Shown here piece by piece: positions 1-7,382 of a stretch of DNA of 64,000 bases. The stretch spans positions 4,960,001 through 5,024,000 of the forward strand of contig NC_018681.1 of the NCBI RefSeq assembly GCF_000250675.2. Reading direction: 5' to 3'. Under the pieces are notes generated by a model. It saw only the letters and a program-made list of their open reading frames with translations. It was not told where the DNA came from and ran no database searches. Source of the stretch: Nocardia brasiliensis ATCC 700358 (GTDB lineage: Bacteria > Actinomycetota > Actinomycetes > Mycobacteriales > Mycobacteriaceae). A program made the translations under genes and the position numbers. Numbering within the stretch: position 1 is the stretch's first letter; each line of letters opens with the position of its first letter.

Positions 1-30
1 ATCCCGGCACCGGGTCGGGTTCGGCTATGG

Positions 31-426
31 TTGGCGCTTGTGACCGTGCGAGTCGAGGCACCACGCAGGCGAGGCATCGCCGTCGTGTTCGCGGCGTCCG
101 CGCTGTTGCTCGCCCACGCACTGTTCATGTGCGTGCTCGGCCTGCCGGGCGTCTCCGGTACCGCGCAGGCACTGGTGGCCGCGGACAAGACCCTCGGGAC
201 GATCCACCACGCGGAGGCCCCCACCGACGCGCACGATCAGGGCTGCCTGATGAGCATCCCGCAGCGCGCCGCCGAACCCACCGCCACGACCACCGCCGTC
301 GACCTCGACCACGCTGACGCACAAGCGGATCCGAGTCGGCCGTGGCTCGCCGGCTGGGGAACATGGCGGATCGCCGCCCCCGACGGACGCGGCATTCTGC
401 GAAATCTCTGTATCGATCGCTGCTGA
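31..426 (+). CDS. lpqS: LpqS-like small exported protein
   Basis: Small protein of about 131 residues with one hydrophobic N-terminal segment (about residues 16-45) that looks like an uncleaved signal or membrane anchor. A polar half follows, with scattered His and Cys (an H-D-Q-G-C patch near residue 72, and two Cys in the last seven residues). No catalytic motif is visible. It is assigned mainly by position: the next two genes are a CysK2-type synthase and an MFS exporter, the order of Rv0847 (lpqS)-Rv0848 (cysK2)-Rv0849 in M. tuberculosis, which belong to the copper-responsive RicR regulon. A role in copper stress is therefore inferred. The start is uncertain: TTG at 31 or GTG at 40. Any RicR operator would lie left of the window. 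Confidence 0.6.
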   Translation: MALVTVRVEAPRRRGIAVVFAASALLLAHALFMCVLGLPGVSGTAQALVAADKTLGTIHHAEAPTDAHDQGCLMSIPQRAAEPTATTTAVDLDHADAQADPSRPWLAGWGTWRIAAPDGRGILRNLCIDRC

Positions 427-526
427 CGACCAACCCCGCCGGCCGCCGACCTCGGCGCGCCGGCCCGCGGGTTCGTCCGATACAGCACGGCATCTCGGAT
501 GCCGCTTCGACTCTAGGAGATCGCTC

Positions 527-1639
527 ATGTGCAGTGCCGTTGTCGATCGTGTCGTCTTGTCCGCCAACCATCTTCACCCCCAGGAGCAGAGTCGCCGCCG
601 ACCGGCGACGCTCGTCGGGGACACCCCGGTGCTCTGGATCGGGGAACCGTTCGCCACCGCGGGCCATGGATTCTGGGCCAAACTCGAGGCCCACAACCCC
701 GGCGGGATGAAGGACCGCCCCGCGCTGCACATGGTCGAACGCGCCATCGCGCGCGGCACACTGCGGCCGGGCGCCGGAATCGTCGAATCGACCAGCGGCA
801 CCCTGGGTTTGGGGCTGGCGCTGGCGGGGATCGTGCATCGCCATCCGGTCACGCTGGTCACCGATCCCGGGATGGAGCCGATGCTGCGGCGCATGCTGGC
901 CGCCTACGGCGCCACCATCGACGTGGTCACCGAACCGAGCCCCGTCGGCGGCTGGCAGCAGGCGCGTCGCGATCGGGTCGCGCGATTGCTTGCCGCCCAA
1001 CCTGATTCGTGGTGCCCCGACCAATACAACAACCCGGACAACGTCGACGGCTATCAGTCGCTGGCCTTGGAACTGCTCGCCCAGCTCGGGCACATCGACG
1101 TCCTGGTGTGCTCGGTCGGCACCGGCGGCCATTCGGCCGGGGTCGCGCGGGTGCTGCGCCGATTCCAACCGGACCTGCGCCTGGTCGGCGTGGACACGAT
1201 CGGGTCGACCATCTTCGGACAACCCGCGGCGAGCAGGCTGATGCGCGGGCTCGGCTCGAGCATCCATCCGGCCAATGTCGACTATCCGGCCTTCAGCGAG
1301 GTGCACTGGGTGGCCCCGCACGAAGCGGTCTGGGCGGCACGAACATTGGCCTCGACGCACTATTGCAGCGGCGGCTGGAGCGTCGGCGCGGTGACCCTGG
1401 TCGCGGGCTGGCTGGCGCGCACCCAACCGGCCGGCACCCGGATCGCCGCGGTGTTCCCGGACGGGCCACACCGCTACACCGACACCGTCTACAACGACGA
1501 ATACTGCGCCGAGCACGGGCTTTTCGATCAGCCGGTGCCGGCCGAACCCGACCTGGTCGACGATCCGCACGCACAGGTGGTGCGGCACTGGACGCGCTGC
1601 ACCACCGTCGTCGCGCCGACCACGGCGCTCGCCCGATGA
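527..1639 (+). CDS. cysK2: CysK2-type PLP-dependent cysteine/S-sulfocysteine synthase
   Basis: PLP enzyme of the cysteine synthase fold, 370 residues, close to the length of M. tuberculosis CysK2. The Schiff-base lysine is K62 in NPGGMKDR. The substrate loop is STSGTLG (88-94), and the glycine-rich phosphate-cup loop is GTGGHSAG (198-205). Mycobacterial CysK2 makes S-sulfocysteine from O-phosphoserine and thiosulfate. Applying that reaction here is inference from the divergent loops and the conserved neighbours. The ATG at 527 has AGGAGA 6 nt upstream. The stop overlaps the start of the MFS gene by 4 nt (ATGA), so the two are translationally coupled. Together with the LpqS-like gene it forms a probable copper-stress operon. 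Confidence 0.85.
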   Translation: MCSAVVDRVVLSANHLHPQEQSRRRPATLVGDTPVLWIGEPFATAGHGFWAKLEAHNPGGMKDRPALHMVERAIARGTLRPGAGIVESTSGTLGLGLALAGIVHRHPVTLVTDPGMEPMLRRMLAAYGATIDVVTEPSPVGGWQQARRDRVARLLAAQPDSWCPDQYNNPDNVDGYQSLALELLAQLGHIDVLVCSVGTGGHSAGVARVLRRFQPDLRLVGVDTIGSTIFGQPAASRLMRGLGSSIHPANVDYPAFSEVHWVAPHEAVWAARTLASTHYCSGGWSVGAVTLVAGWLARTQPAGTRIAAVFPDGPHRYTDTVYNDEYCAEHGLFDQPVPAEPDLVDDPHAQVVRHWTRCTTVVAPTTALAR

Positions 1640-2907
1640 GCGGATGGTGGCGCCGCTGGGCCGCTTTCGACCGGCCGAGTCAGGTGCTGATGGTCAACCA
1701 GTTCGGCATCAATCTGGGTTTCTACATGTTGATGCCCTACCTCGCCGCGCATCTGTCCAGCGGACTCGGGATGGCGGCGTGGACGGTCGGTCTCGTGCTC
1801 GGCGTACGGAATTTCGCGCAGCAGGGCATGTTCCTGGTGGGCGGCACCCTCGCCGACAAGTTCGGTTACAAGCCGCTCATCGTTGCGGGATGTGCCTTGC
1901 GCACCGCGAGTTTCGCGCTGCTGGCACTGGCGGACACCTTGCCCGCCGTGTTGATCGCCGTGGCGGCGACCGGCTTCGCGGGCGCATTGTTCAATCCGGC
2001 GGTGCGCGCCTACCTCGCCGCGGACGCCGGGGCCGAACGCCGGGTGGCGGCCTTCGCGATGTTCAATATCTTCTATCAGGCGGGCATTCTCGCGGGGCCG
2101 CTGGTGGGATTGGCGTTGACGGCGTGGGATTTCCGCGTCACCGCGGGGGTGGCCGCGGTCGTGTTCGCCGTGCTCACCGCCGTTCAGCTGCGCTGGCTGC
2201 CCACCCGCGACCTCGACCGAGCGGACGACGGTGCGTCGGTGCTCGCCAATTGGCGTACGGTGCTGCGCAATCGACCGTTTCTGTGGTTCGCGATCGTCAT
2301 GGTCGGCTGTTACGTGCTGTCCTTCCAGGTCTACCTGGCGCTGCCGCTGCAAGCCGGAATCGTCAGCGGCTCAGCGCAGTCCGGTACCGGGCTGATCGCG
2401 GCGATCTTCGCGGTCAGCGGCGTCGTCGCGCTCGCCGGCCAGCTGCCGGTGACCAGCTGGCTCGCGCGGCGCGGCGGCTCCGGTCGCGGGCTGGTGGTCG
2501 GCATGGCGATCATGGCCGCCGCGTTCGTGCCATTGCTGTGTGCACCGAACACGGGGGTGCTCGGCGGCAAACCGGTCGCCGTGGCCGCCCTCCTGCTCTG
2601 CGCCGCACTCCTCGCCCTCGCGACGGCGGCCGTATTCCCTTGCGAGATGGACACTGTCGTCTCACTCGCGCGCGGCCGGATCGTGGCCACCCACTACGGC
2701 TTCTACAACACGATCGTCGGCACCGGCATCCTGCTCGGCAATCTCACCACCGGTGCCCTCTTCGACGCGCTCACCGACGCCGGTCGCCCGGCCCTGATCT
2801 GGGCCGTCCTCACGGTGATCGGCGCCGCCTGCGCGCTGGCCCTGTGGACGCTGAACCGGTCCGCGCCGCCGACCCCGGCACGCGTCGAGGTCGCCGCACG
2901 CCGCTGA
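1636..2907 (+). CDS. MFS exporter of the Rv0849 type
   Basis: Integral membrane protein of 423 residues with about 12 hydrophobic helices and the MFS loop 2-3 signature (GGTLADKFGYKPL). It fits drug/proton antiporter or general efflux permeases, and its position after cysK2 matches Rv0849 of M. tuberculosis, part of the copper-induced RicR regulon. The substrate is unknown; a sulfur metabolite or metal adduct made by the upstream enzyme is possible but not shown. The start ATG at 1636 overlaps the cysK2 stop. The gene ends just before a strong hairpin shared with the convergent gene on the other strand. The open frame extends far upstream, but that part is out-of-frame cysK2 sequence. Confidence 0.85.
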   Translation: MSGWWRRWAAFDRPSQVLMVNQFGINLGFYMLMPYLAAHLSSGLGMAAWTVGLVLGVRNFAQQGMFLVGGTLADKFGYKPLIVAGCALRTASFALLALADTLPAVLIAVAATGFAGALFNPAVRAYLAADAGAERRVAAFAMFNIFYQAGILAGPLVGLALTAWDFRVTAGVAAVVFAVLTAVQLRWLPTRDLDRADDGASVLANWRTVLRNRPFLWFAIVMVGCYVLSFQVYLALPLQAGIVSGSAQSGTGLIAAIFAVSGVVALAGQLPVTSWLARRGGSGRGLVVGMAIMAAAFVPLLCAPNTGVLGGKPVAVAALLLCAALLALATAAVFPCEMDTVVSLARGRIVATHYGFYNTIVGTGILLGNLTTGALFDALTDAGRPALIWAVLTVIGAACALALWTLNRSAPPTPARVEVAARR

Positions 2908-2911
2908 CTCA

Positions 2912-2978
2912 CCGCACCCCTTCTGATCCACCGCACCCCGCCTGGCGCAGCGGGTGCGGGGACTCGGAAGGGGTGCGG
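2912..2978. terminator. bidirectional nested-hairpin terminator
   Basis: A perfect 12-bp inverted repeat (CCGCACCCCTTC at 2912-2923, complement at 2967-2978) encloses a second 8-bp inverted repeat (CCGCACCC 2931-2938 / GGGTGCGG 2952-2959). It sits between the ends of two convergent genes (2907 and 2998). There is no long U tract, as is common in high-GC actinobacteria. Confidence 0.7.
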
Positions 2979-2997
2979 CTGCTTCGGATCGCCCCGG

Positions 2998-4092
2998 CTA
3001 CTCGGCGGGGTGGGTGTGCAGGACGCGGAAACGCTCCGGTCTGGCCGGGTCCCGATCGACGACCTGGATCGGCGCACCCGCCCACTGCCAGACATTCAGG
3101 CCGGGTACGCGCGCGAAGCGGATCGACCCGCGGGTGCCTTCGACGGCCACGCGAGCCCACGACGCCGCGACCTCGGCACCGGGCGTGCGCAGCACCTCGG
3201 CGAGGACGGTGATCGTGTCGTAGCCCTCCAAAGCGACGAACAAGGGTGCGACGCCCAACCGCGCACGCAAGCGGGGCTCGACTCGATCGCCGAGGACGCT
3301 GAGCCGCTCCGGCAGGTAGCGCAGGAACGGAATTCCGGCTCCGGCGGCACCCAGCGCCTTCGTCCATTCAGGGAACTCCGGCTGCCCGGCCGGGGCGCCG
3401 AGCAGAATGTCGTCCAGGCGCGAATCACGCCGGACCGCTTCGACGATCGGCACGGCCGGGTCCGGGTGGCCGACCAACAGGAGCAGGGCGGTCGCGCCCT
3501 GCTCGATCAGCGCGTCGCAGAGTGCCGCCGGGGTGTGCACTCGGGCATCGAACTCGAGCACGGCACCGCCGCGGGACGCGAAGGACTCCCGCAGAATCCG
3601 CGTCCCCGCAGCCCAGTAGACGCTGGGTTGAATGGCTACCGCGATGCGGTCGCGGCCTGCGCGGACCAGGAAGTCCGCGTAGGTCTGCCAGCCGAGAGAT
3701 TGAGGTGGGGCCAGCCGCGCGACCCGGTCGGTCGGCTGCTCGACGAGTTCGTCGAGAACCGCGGACGAGCACAGAAACGGCAGGCCGAGCGCGTCGGCTC
3801 GAGCGGCCGCGGCACGCGCGACCACGCTGTGATATTCCCCGGCCAGGGCCGCCACGTCGAGGCGAGCGAGTTCGTCGACGGCCGCGACGGCCCGCCGCGG
3901 ATCCGCCGCGGTATCGCGGACCACCAGTTCGAGCGGTCGCCCGAGGATCCCACCCGCGATATTGATGTCCTCGATCGCCAGCTCCAGCCCGGCGAGCAGG
4001 TGTGCGCCGGCTTCGACCCAGCCGGGCCGGGTGCGGGGAACGAGAGCGCCGATCCGGACGGATCGCGGTGCCGGGCGCACCTGGGTGACCAT
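2998..4092 (-). CDS. periplasmic-binding-fold (Peripla_BP_6 type) protein without signal peptide
   Basis: About 364 residues with the layout of branched-chain amino acid/amide receptor proteins: an opening IGALVP strand, the AIEDINIAGGILGRPLEL segment typical of LivK-like and AmiC-like proteins near residues 35-55, and alternating alpha/beta lobes. No signal peptide, lipobox or membrane helix is visible, and no ABC transporter genes are adjacent. A cytoplasmic ligand sensor of the AmiC kind is therefore as likely as a transport receptor. The start is ambiguous: GTG 4110 or ATG 4092; neither has a strong ribosome binding site. The upstream 94-residue membrane protein gene (24-42 nt away) is probably co-transcribed. 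The ligand is unknown. Confidence 0.7.
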   Translation of the reverse strand: MVTQVRPAPRSVRIGALVPRTRPGWVEAGAHLLAGLELAIEDINIAGGILGRPLELVVRDTAADPRRAVAAVDELARLDVAALAGEYHSVVARAAAARADALGLPFLCSSAVLDELVEQPTDRVARLAPPQSLGWQTYADFLVRAGRDRIAVAIQPSVYWAAGTRILRESFASRGGAVLEFDARVHTPAALCDALIEQGATALLLLVGHPDPAVPIVEAVRRDSRLDDILLGAPAGQPEFPEWTKALGAAGAGIPFLRYLPERLSVLGDRVEPRLRARLGVAPLFVALEGYDTITVLAEVLRTPGAEVAASWARVAVEGTRGSIRFARVPGLNVWQWAGAPIQVVDRDPARPERFRVLHTHPAE

Positions 4093-4134
4093 GCCGGGTA
4101 TTTCACCCACGACCGCCGATCGCAGGCAACCGAA

Positions 4135-4419
4135 TTACCGCAGGCGCGCGTCGGCACCGGCACACGGGATGATCGTTTCCGTCGACGGCGGCAAAGGCCG
4201 TATGACCACGGGCTTACAGATCGTCCACTCTCGCTGTCCAGGATCTCGGCCTGGCGCGGCCTCGAAACTGAACGCGACGATGCCTCCGAAGACCAGCGCC
4301 AAGGCCGCCGCCGCCCCGAGTATCGGGCGGACCAACGGAAGCCTGGATTGCCGAGCCAGCTCTCGCGCGTGTCGACGGTGCGATCGCGACCACCACCAGA
4401 TCAGTAACAGTTCCCTCAT
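4135..4419 (-). CDS. small single-pass membrane protein, unknown function
   Basis: 94 residues: a basic, Trp/Arg/His-rich N-terminus (about 1-28), one transmembrane helix (about 31-52), and a short tail with two cysteines. By the positive-inside rule the basic end would be cytoplasmic. An AGGAC stretch lies upstream of the ATG at 4419. It is followed closely by the periplasmic-binding-fold gene on the same strand, so the two may form a two-gene unit. I do not recognise a family. Codon use is normal for the window, but the evidence is only the reading frame, the start signal and the context. Confidence 0.45.
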   Translation of the reverse strand: MRELLLIWWWSRSHRRHARELARQSRLPLVRPILGAAAALALVFGGIVAFSFEAAPGRDPGQREWTICKPVVIRPLPPSTETIIPCAGADARLR

Positions 4420-4687
4420 CGCGCAGTCCTGCCCCTCGCCTATATGAACTGAATCGCGCTGGCGAGCAACGTGTTACGCGACGCCACCGGCCCGCAGCCT
4501 GCGGTCGATCCGCAGCGGCCCATGCGTCGGTTTTTCGTTTTTCGGCTGGCGCTACGGCAAGACTTCGTTATCGGGACAGACGCCACCCCTCGGTGACTGG
4601 GACGCTGAACTGAGCGACGTGTCGAATGAGGGCGTTCAACCAGGAGCAGTGCCTCACGGCGAACTCGTCGCATACGGAAGGTTCCCC

Positions 4688-5512
4688 ATGACCATCCAGT
4701 CTCCTGCCGCCGCCCGCCGAACTCGCCCACGTCGCGCCCGCGGAAACGATTCCTACGATGGCATCGAGCCAGTGCTGGCAGAACTGGCGGACTTGCCCGG
4801 CGGCTCGCCCGAGTACGAGCGGCTGCGCGCCGAGATCCTGCGGCGGTGCCTACCGCTGGCCGAGCACATCGCCCGGCGATACACCGGCCGCGGCGAGAAC
4901 TACGACGACCTGTTCCAAGTCGCGAGCCTGGGACTCGTCGCCGCCGTGGACCGCTACGACCCGGCCCGCGCGACACCGTTCCTCGCCTTCGCCGTCCCGA
5001 CGATCATGGGCGAAGTCCGCCGCCACTTCCGCGATTTCGGCTGGTCGGTGCGAGTTCCACGGCGCACCAAAGAAATTCAGCTGATGCTCACGCCCGCGGT
5101 GGAAAGACTCTGTCACCGGCTGTCTCGGATGCCCACCGCCCTCGAACTCGCCGTCGAACTCGACGTCGATCTGCTCGAGGTGACCCAGGCGATGCTCGCC
5201 GCCAACGCCTACACCAGCGATCCGCTCGACACCTCGGCGCACGACAGCGACAACGACTACGCGCCGAGCGCGGCCGACCTGCTCGGCGCGGAGGATCCGG
5301 GCTATCAGCTGACCGACGACGCGCTCGCCATCGCACCGCTGCTGGACGAACTTCCGGCCCGCGAACGGCTGGTCCTGCATCTGCGGTTCTTCCGCGGACA
5401 GACCCAGATCCAGATCGCCGAACGGCTCGGCGTCTCCCAGATGCAGATCTCGCGCATCCTCACCAAGACGCTCACTCAGCTGCGCGAAAGCGCACTGCCG
5501 GATGGCGATTGA
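4688..5512 (+). CDS. sigF: alternative sigma factor, SigB/SigF/SigG group
   Basis: 274-residue group 3 sigma-70 factor. Region 2 (about 55-125) has the core-binding NYDDLFQVASLGLV and the conserved TPFLAFAVPTIMGEVRRHFRD stretch (split here at about 96-115). Region 3 follows, and region 4 (about 218-268) has the LPARERLVLHLRFF and QIAERLGVSQMQISR helix-turn-helix. This subfamily drives stress and stationary-phase genes from GTTT-type -35 / GGGTAT-type -10 promoters. The start ATG 4688 has GGAAGG 7 nt upstream; an in-frame GTG at 4619 lacks support. No anti-sigma (RsbW/UsfX) or anti-anti-sigma gene is adjacent, so partner control must come from elsewhere. SigF-like promoters are seen at 5548 and 18586. 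Confidence 0.93.
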   Translation: MTIQSPAAARRTRPRRARGNDSYDGIEPVLAELADLPGGSPEYERLRAEILRRCLPLAEHIARRYTGRGENYDDLFQVASLGLVAAVDRYDPARATPFLAFAVPTIMGEVRRHFRDFGWSVRVPRRTKEIQLMLTPAVERLCHRLSRMPTALELAVELDVDLLEVTQAMLAANAYTSDPLDTSAHDSDNDYAPSAADLLGAEDPGYQLTDDALAIAPLLDELPARERLVLHLRFFRGQTQIQIAERLGVSQMQISRILTKTLTQLRESALPDGD

Positions 5513-5547
5513 CGTCGAGCGCAACCAGATAGTCGCGGCCACAGCAT

Positions 5548-5572
5548 GTTTGAACGCCGTGCAACGGGGCTT
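5548..5572 (+). promoter_or_regulatory. SigF/SigB-like promoter
   Basis: GTTTGA (5548-5553), 13-nt spacer, GGGCTT (5567-5572): 5/6 and 4/6 matches to the SigB-group consensus GTTTAA-N13-GGGTAT. It ends 30 nt before the ATG at 5603 and lies just downstream of the sigma factor gene, suggesting a direct target. Confidence 0.5.
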
Positions 5573-5602
5573 ACGGTGGGAAAGACGATCGGGACGGTAG
5601 GT

Positions 5603-5887
5603 ATGAAGACCAAAGAGATCACCGTGCGGGTGAAAAAGGGCCAGTGGCGCGACCTCAGCGCGGCGGCCGACTGCGCGGGCATGCGCGTCGAGGACTATAT
5701 CCGCTGGAGCGTAAAGCTTTTGGCGCTGCAATCCCGGCCGGACAGCAACCCGCACCCGGCGTCCACCGCGCGCCCCGAGCCGCGTCGGCGAGCGCGTGCC
5801 GTGCTCGATCGACCCGAGTCGACGGCGTGGGAGGAGTGCTTCGCGGAGCAGCTGTCGCACCGTCTCGAACAGTTCCGCGACGATTGA
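5603..5887 (+). CDS. putative ribbon-helix-helix DNA-binding protein
   Basis: 94 residues. The first 45 look like an RHH domain: a beta strand KEITVRVKKGQ, then two helices (WRDLSAAADCAG and RVEDYIRWSVKLLAL). A proline/arginine-rich linker and a short acidic C-terminal helix follow. RHH proteins are dimeric repressors or antitoxins; no toxin gene is next to it. The start ATG 5603 is preferred because GGTAGG precedes it and because the SigF-like promoter at 5548-5572 would begin transcription near 5580, downstream of the earlier in-frame start at 5546. Function is inferred from fold alone. Confidence 0.6.
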   Translation: MKTKEITVRVKKGQWRDLSAAADCAGMRVEDYIRWSVKLLALQSRPDSNPHPASTARPEPRRRARAVLDRPESTAWEECFAEQLSHRLEQFRDD

Positions 5888-5975
5888 CACCCCGATGCCG
5901 CGGCGGCGAACCGCGCACCCGGTTCGCCGCCACCCGCGGCCGCGGCCGGCCGAGCGCAACCATGGAGAAATGTGC

Positions 5976-6569
5976 TCAGTTGTTCAGGGTGGTGTGCGGG
6001 GATCGACCGTAGATCCGGCGGTAGGACGCGGCGAAGCGACCGGAGTTCGCGAAACCCCAGCCGATGGCGATGCCGGTGACCGTCGCGCCGTCGGCGGGCA
6101 CGCAACTGTCGAGTTCCTGATGGGCCCCGCGCAGTCGCAGGCCGCGCAGATAGGCCATCGGAGTGGTGTGCAATTCCTGCTGGAAGGCCAGTTGCATGGA
6201 TCGCACCGACACGAACCCGGCCGCGGCGATATCGGCGATCCCGACCTCTTCACGCAGGTTCGCCTTCATGTACGCCACCCCCAACCGCACCGAATCCGCC
6301 GCCGCGCTGACCATTGCGGGCTCCGGCACGGGCAGTTCGGCGACGGGCAGGACGGCGTCGACGCAGGCCGCCAGATACTCGGCCGCGGGGTCGGTCAGGC
6401 CCAGCGCGACGGTCGTCGCCTCAACGCTGCGCTGATGCTCGAGCACCGTACGCACCAGGCGGACGGCCGCCATATCCGGGGCGGGCCCGGCGAAGCCGGG
6501 GGCGGTCACCACCCGCAGGAATTCCTCGATCGCCGGGATGTCCCGGCCGTCGAACCTCGTGCTCGTCAT
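5976..6569 (-). CDS. AraC-family regulator with short N-terminal part
   Basis: 197 residues. The C-terminal half (about 95-195) is a standard AraC/XylS double helix-turn-helix: YMKANLREEVGIADIAAA, SVRSMQLAFQQE, TPMAYLRGLRL, then GIAIGWGFANSGRFAASYRR and YGRSP. The N-terminal part is only about 90 residues, against roughly 200 in related full-length actinobacterial regulators (about 320 aa), so the effector-binding beta-barrel is missing or cut short. This may be an N-terminally truncated paralogue or a natural short form. The ATG at 6569 has a GTGAGG stretch just upstream. No divergent target gene is obvious, and the effector is unknown. Confidence 0.8.
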   Translation of the reverse strand: MTSTRFDGRDIPAIEEFLRVVTAPGFAGPAPDMAAVRLVRTVLEHQRSVEATTVALGLTDPAAEYLAACVDAVLPVAELPVPEPAMVSAAADSVRLGVAYMKANLREEVGIADIAAAGFVSVRSMQLAFQQELHTTPMAYLRGLRLRGAHQELDSCVPADGATVTGIAIGWGFANSGRFAASYRRIYGRSPHTTLNN

Positions 6570-6734
6570 TGCCTCACCATCCGATCAACCCCCGAACGGT
6601 CGCCTCGGCACCTCCCAAGTTCCGCACTGTCCACCCTACGCATCGCCGTCACGCGGCACGCGCTGTCGAAACTCCGCCGGTCGGCGCCACCGCGGCCCGA
6701 ATGCCGCGGTCCACCAGACGCCGGTGCCGACGAT

Positions 6735-6926
6735 CTAGGTGGTGACCTTCTCGTCTTCGAGCGACGCACGGATCTGCGCGCGCAGCTCCGGTCCGTCTTC
6801 GTGCCGATGCACGGAGATCGCGTGCTCGCTGGCGGCTCGCACGACTTCGTCTTCCTCACCGGCGATGGTGAGCGTGCAGTTCGTTTCGCTGGGGAACCTA
6901 CGGCAGTCGGCTACTTTTCTCGTCAT
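6735..6926 (-). CDS. DUF1059 family small protein
   Basis: 63-residue protein beginning MTRKVADCRRF and matching the DUF1059 pattern: an N-terminal strand with the conserved C-R-x-F, a second Cys (NCTLTIAG), the acidic EEDEVVRAASEHA helix, and a VHRHEDGPELR segment. The family is predicted to be a small soluble domain, possibly metal-binding, of unknown function. The start at 6926 is fixed by AGGAGG (complement of 6935-6940), 8 nt upstream; an upstream ATG at 6950 would bury that site. It is monocistronic and divergent from the metF leader. Confidence 0.8.
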   Translation of the reverse strand: MTRKVADCRRFPSETNCTLTIAGEEDEVVRAASEHAISVHRHEDGPELRAQIRASLEDEKVTT

Positions 6927-7030
6927 GGGACGAGCCTCCTGAGAGATCAATATTGCTGGTCTCTACGGTAGACCTCCCAGGTCACCGGGGTCGCGAAAGT
7001 AGAAATCGGAGTGGGTGGGGCCGGGCGCGC

Positions 7031-7060
7031 TTGGCGCGCCTCGAGGTCGTCGCTTATATT
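7031..7060 (+). promoter_or_regulatory. possible promoter of the metF leader
   Basis: TTGGCG (7031-7036), 18-nt spacer, TATATT (7055-7060). The -10 is good, the -35 is 4/6 and overlaps a GC-rich hairpin (7024-7040). A start near 7067 would give a leader of about 315 nt that carries the riboswitch. Confidence 0.35.
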
Positions 7061-7109
7061 CGCGAGCACAACTGGTTCGCCGGAGGTGGAGTCGAGGAGC
7101 CCCTGATCC

Positions 7110-7295
7110 ACCGGCCGGTGTCGAGTTCGGGCCGCGTTCACGCGAACCCGGACGAGAGGGAACCCGGTGCGAATCCGGGACTGTCCCGCAACGGTGAATG
7201 GGCGCGCCCATGAGTCCGAAGACCTGCCGATTGTGCCGGGTACGCCGTATCCGGCGGTCGTCGCCTCGTGGATCGGGCGTAACGCCGAGTGGACC
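7110..7295 (+). ncRNA. cobalamin (B12) riboswitch
   Basis: The conserved core of the cobalamin riboswitch is readable in order: GAGGGAACCCGGTGCGAATC (7155-7174), GGGACTGTCCCGCAACGGTGA (from 7177, core residues ACTG and CGCAAC), and GAGTCCGAAGACCTGCCG (7212-7229). A downstream stem-loop with CGCCTCGTGGATCGGGCG (7263-7280) fits the kissing-loop arm. It lies in the untranslated leader of metF. In this class adenosylcobalamin binding normally shuts off expression; here a stem over the metF ribosome binding site suggests translational control. Outer boundaries are approximate. Confidence 0.9.
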
Positions 7296-7321
7296 CGGGC
7301 ACGGGATTGATGCTTCGAGGG

Positions 7322-7375
7322 CTCCGTCAGCGTTTCGCCCATTATGGGTGGTGGCCACAGGGCGCTACCACGGAG
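7322..7375 (+). promoter_or_regulatory. putative RBS-sequestering hairpin of the metF riboswitch
   Basis: CTCCGT (7322-7327) is complementary to ACGGAG (7370-7375), the Shine-Dalgarno sequence just ahead of the metF ATG at 7383. Inner pairings (AGCG 7329-7332 with CGCT 7363-7366, or CGCCC 7336-7340 with GGGCG 7360-7364) can extend or compete with it. This would be the expression platform. Confidence 0.5.
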
Positions 7376-7382
7376 TTCATCA

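Noticed and set aside
125..1588. Long open frame on the minus strand opposite cysK2
   Set aside because: It has no recognisable motif, is Arg/Gly/His-rich like other antisense frames in this high-GC DNA, and overlaps a gene with clear PLP-enzyme motifs.
4537..4561. GTTTTT-N13-GGCAAG upstream of sigF, considered as an autoregulatory SigF promoter
   Set aside because: The -10 matches only 3/6 of GGGTAT; too weak compared with the sites at 5548 and 18586.
7024..7040. GGCGCGC hairpin upstream of the riboswitch, considered as a terminator
   Set aside because: No upstream plus-strand gene needs it; the sequence is short and self-complementary by composition.
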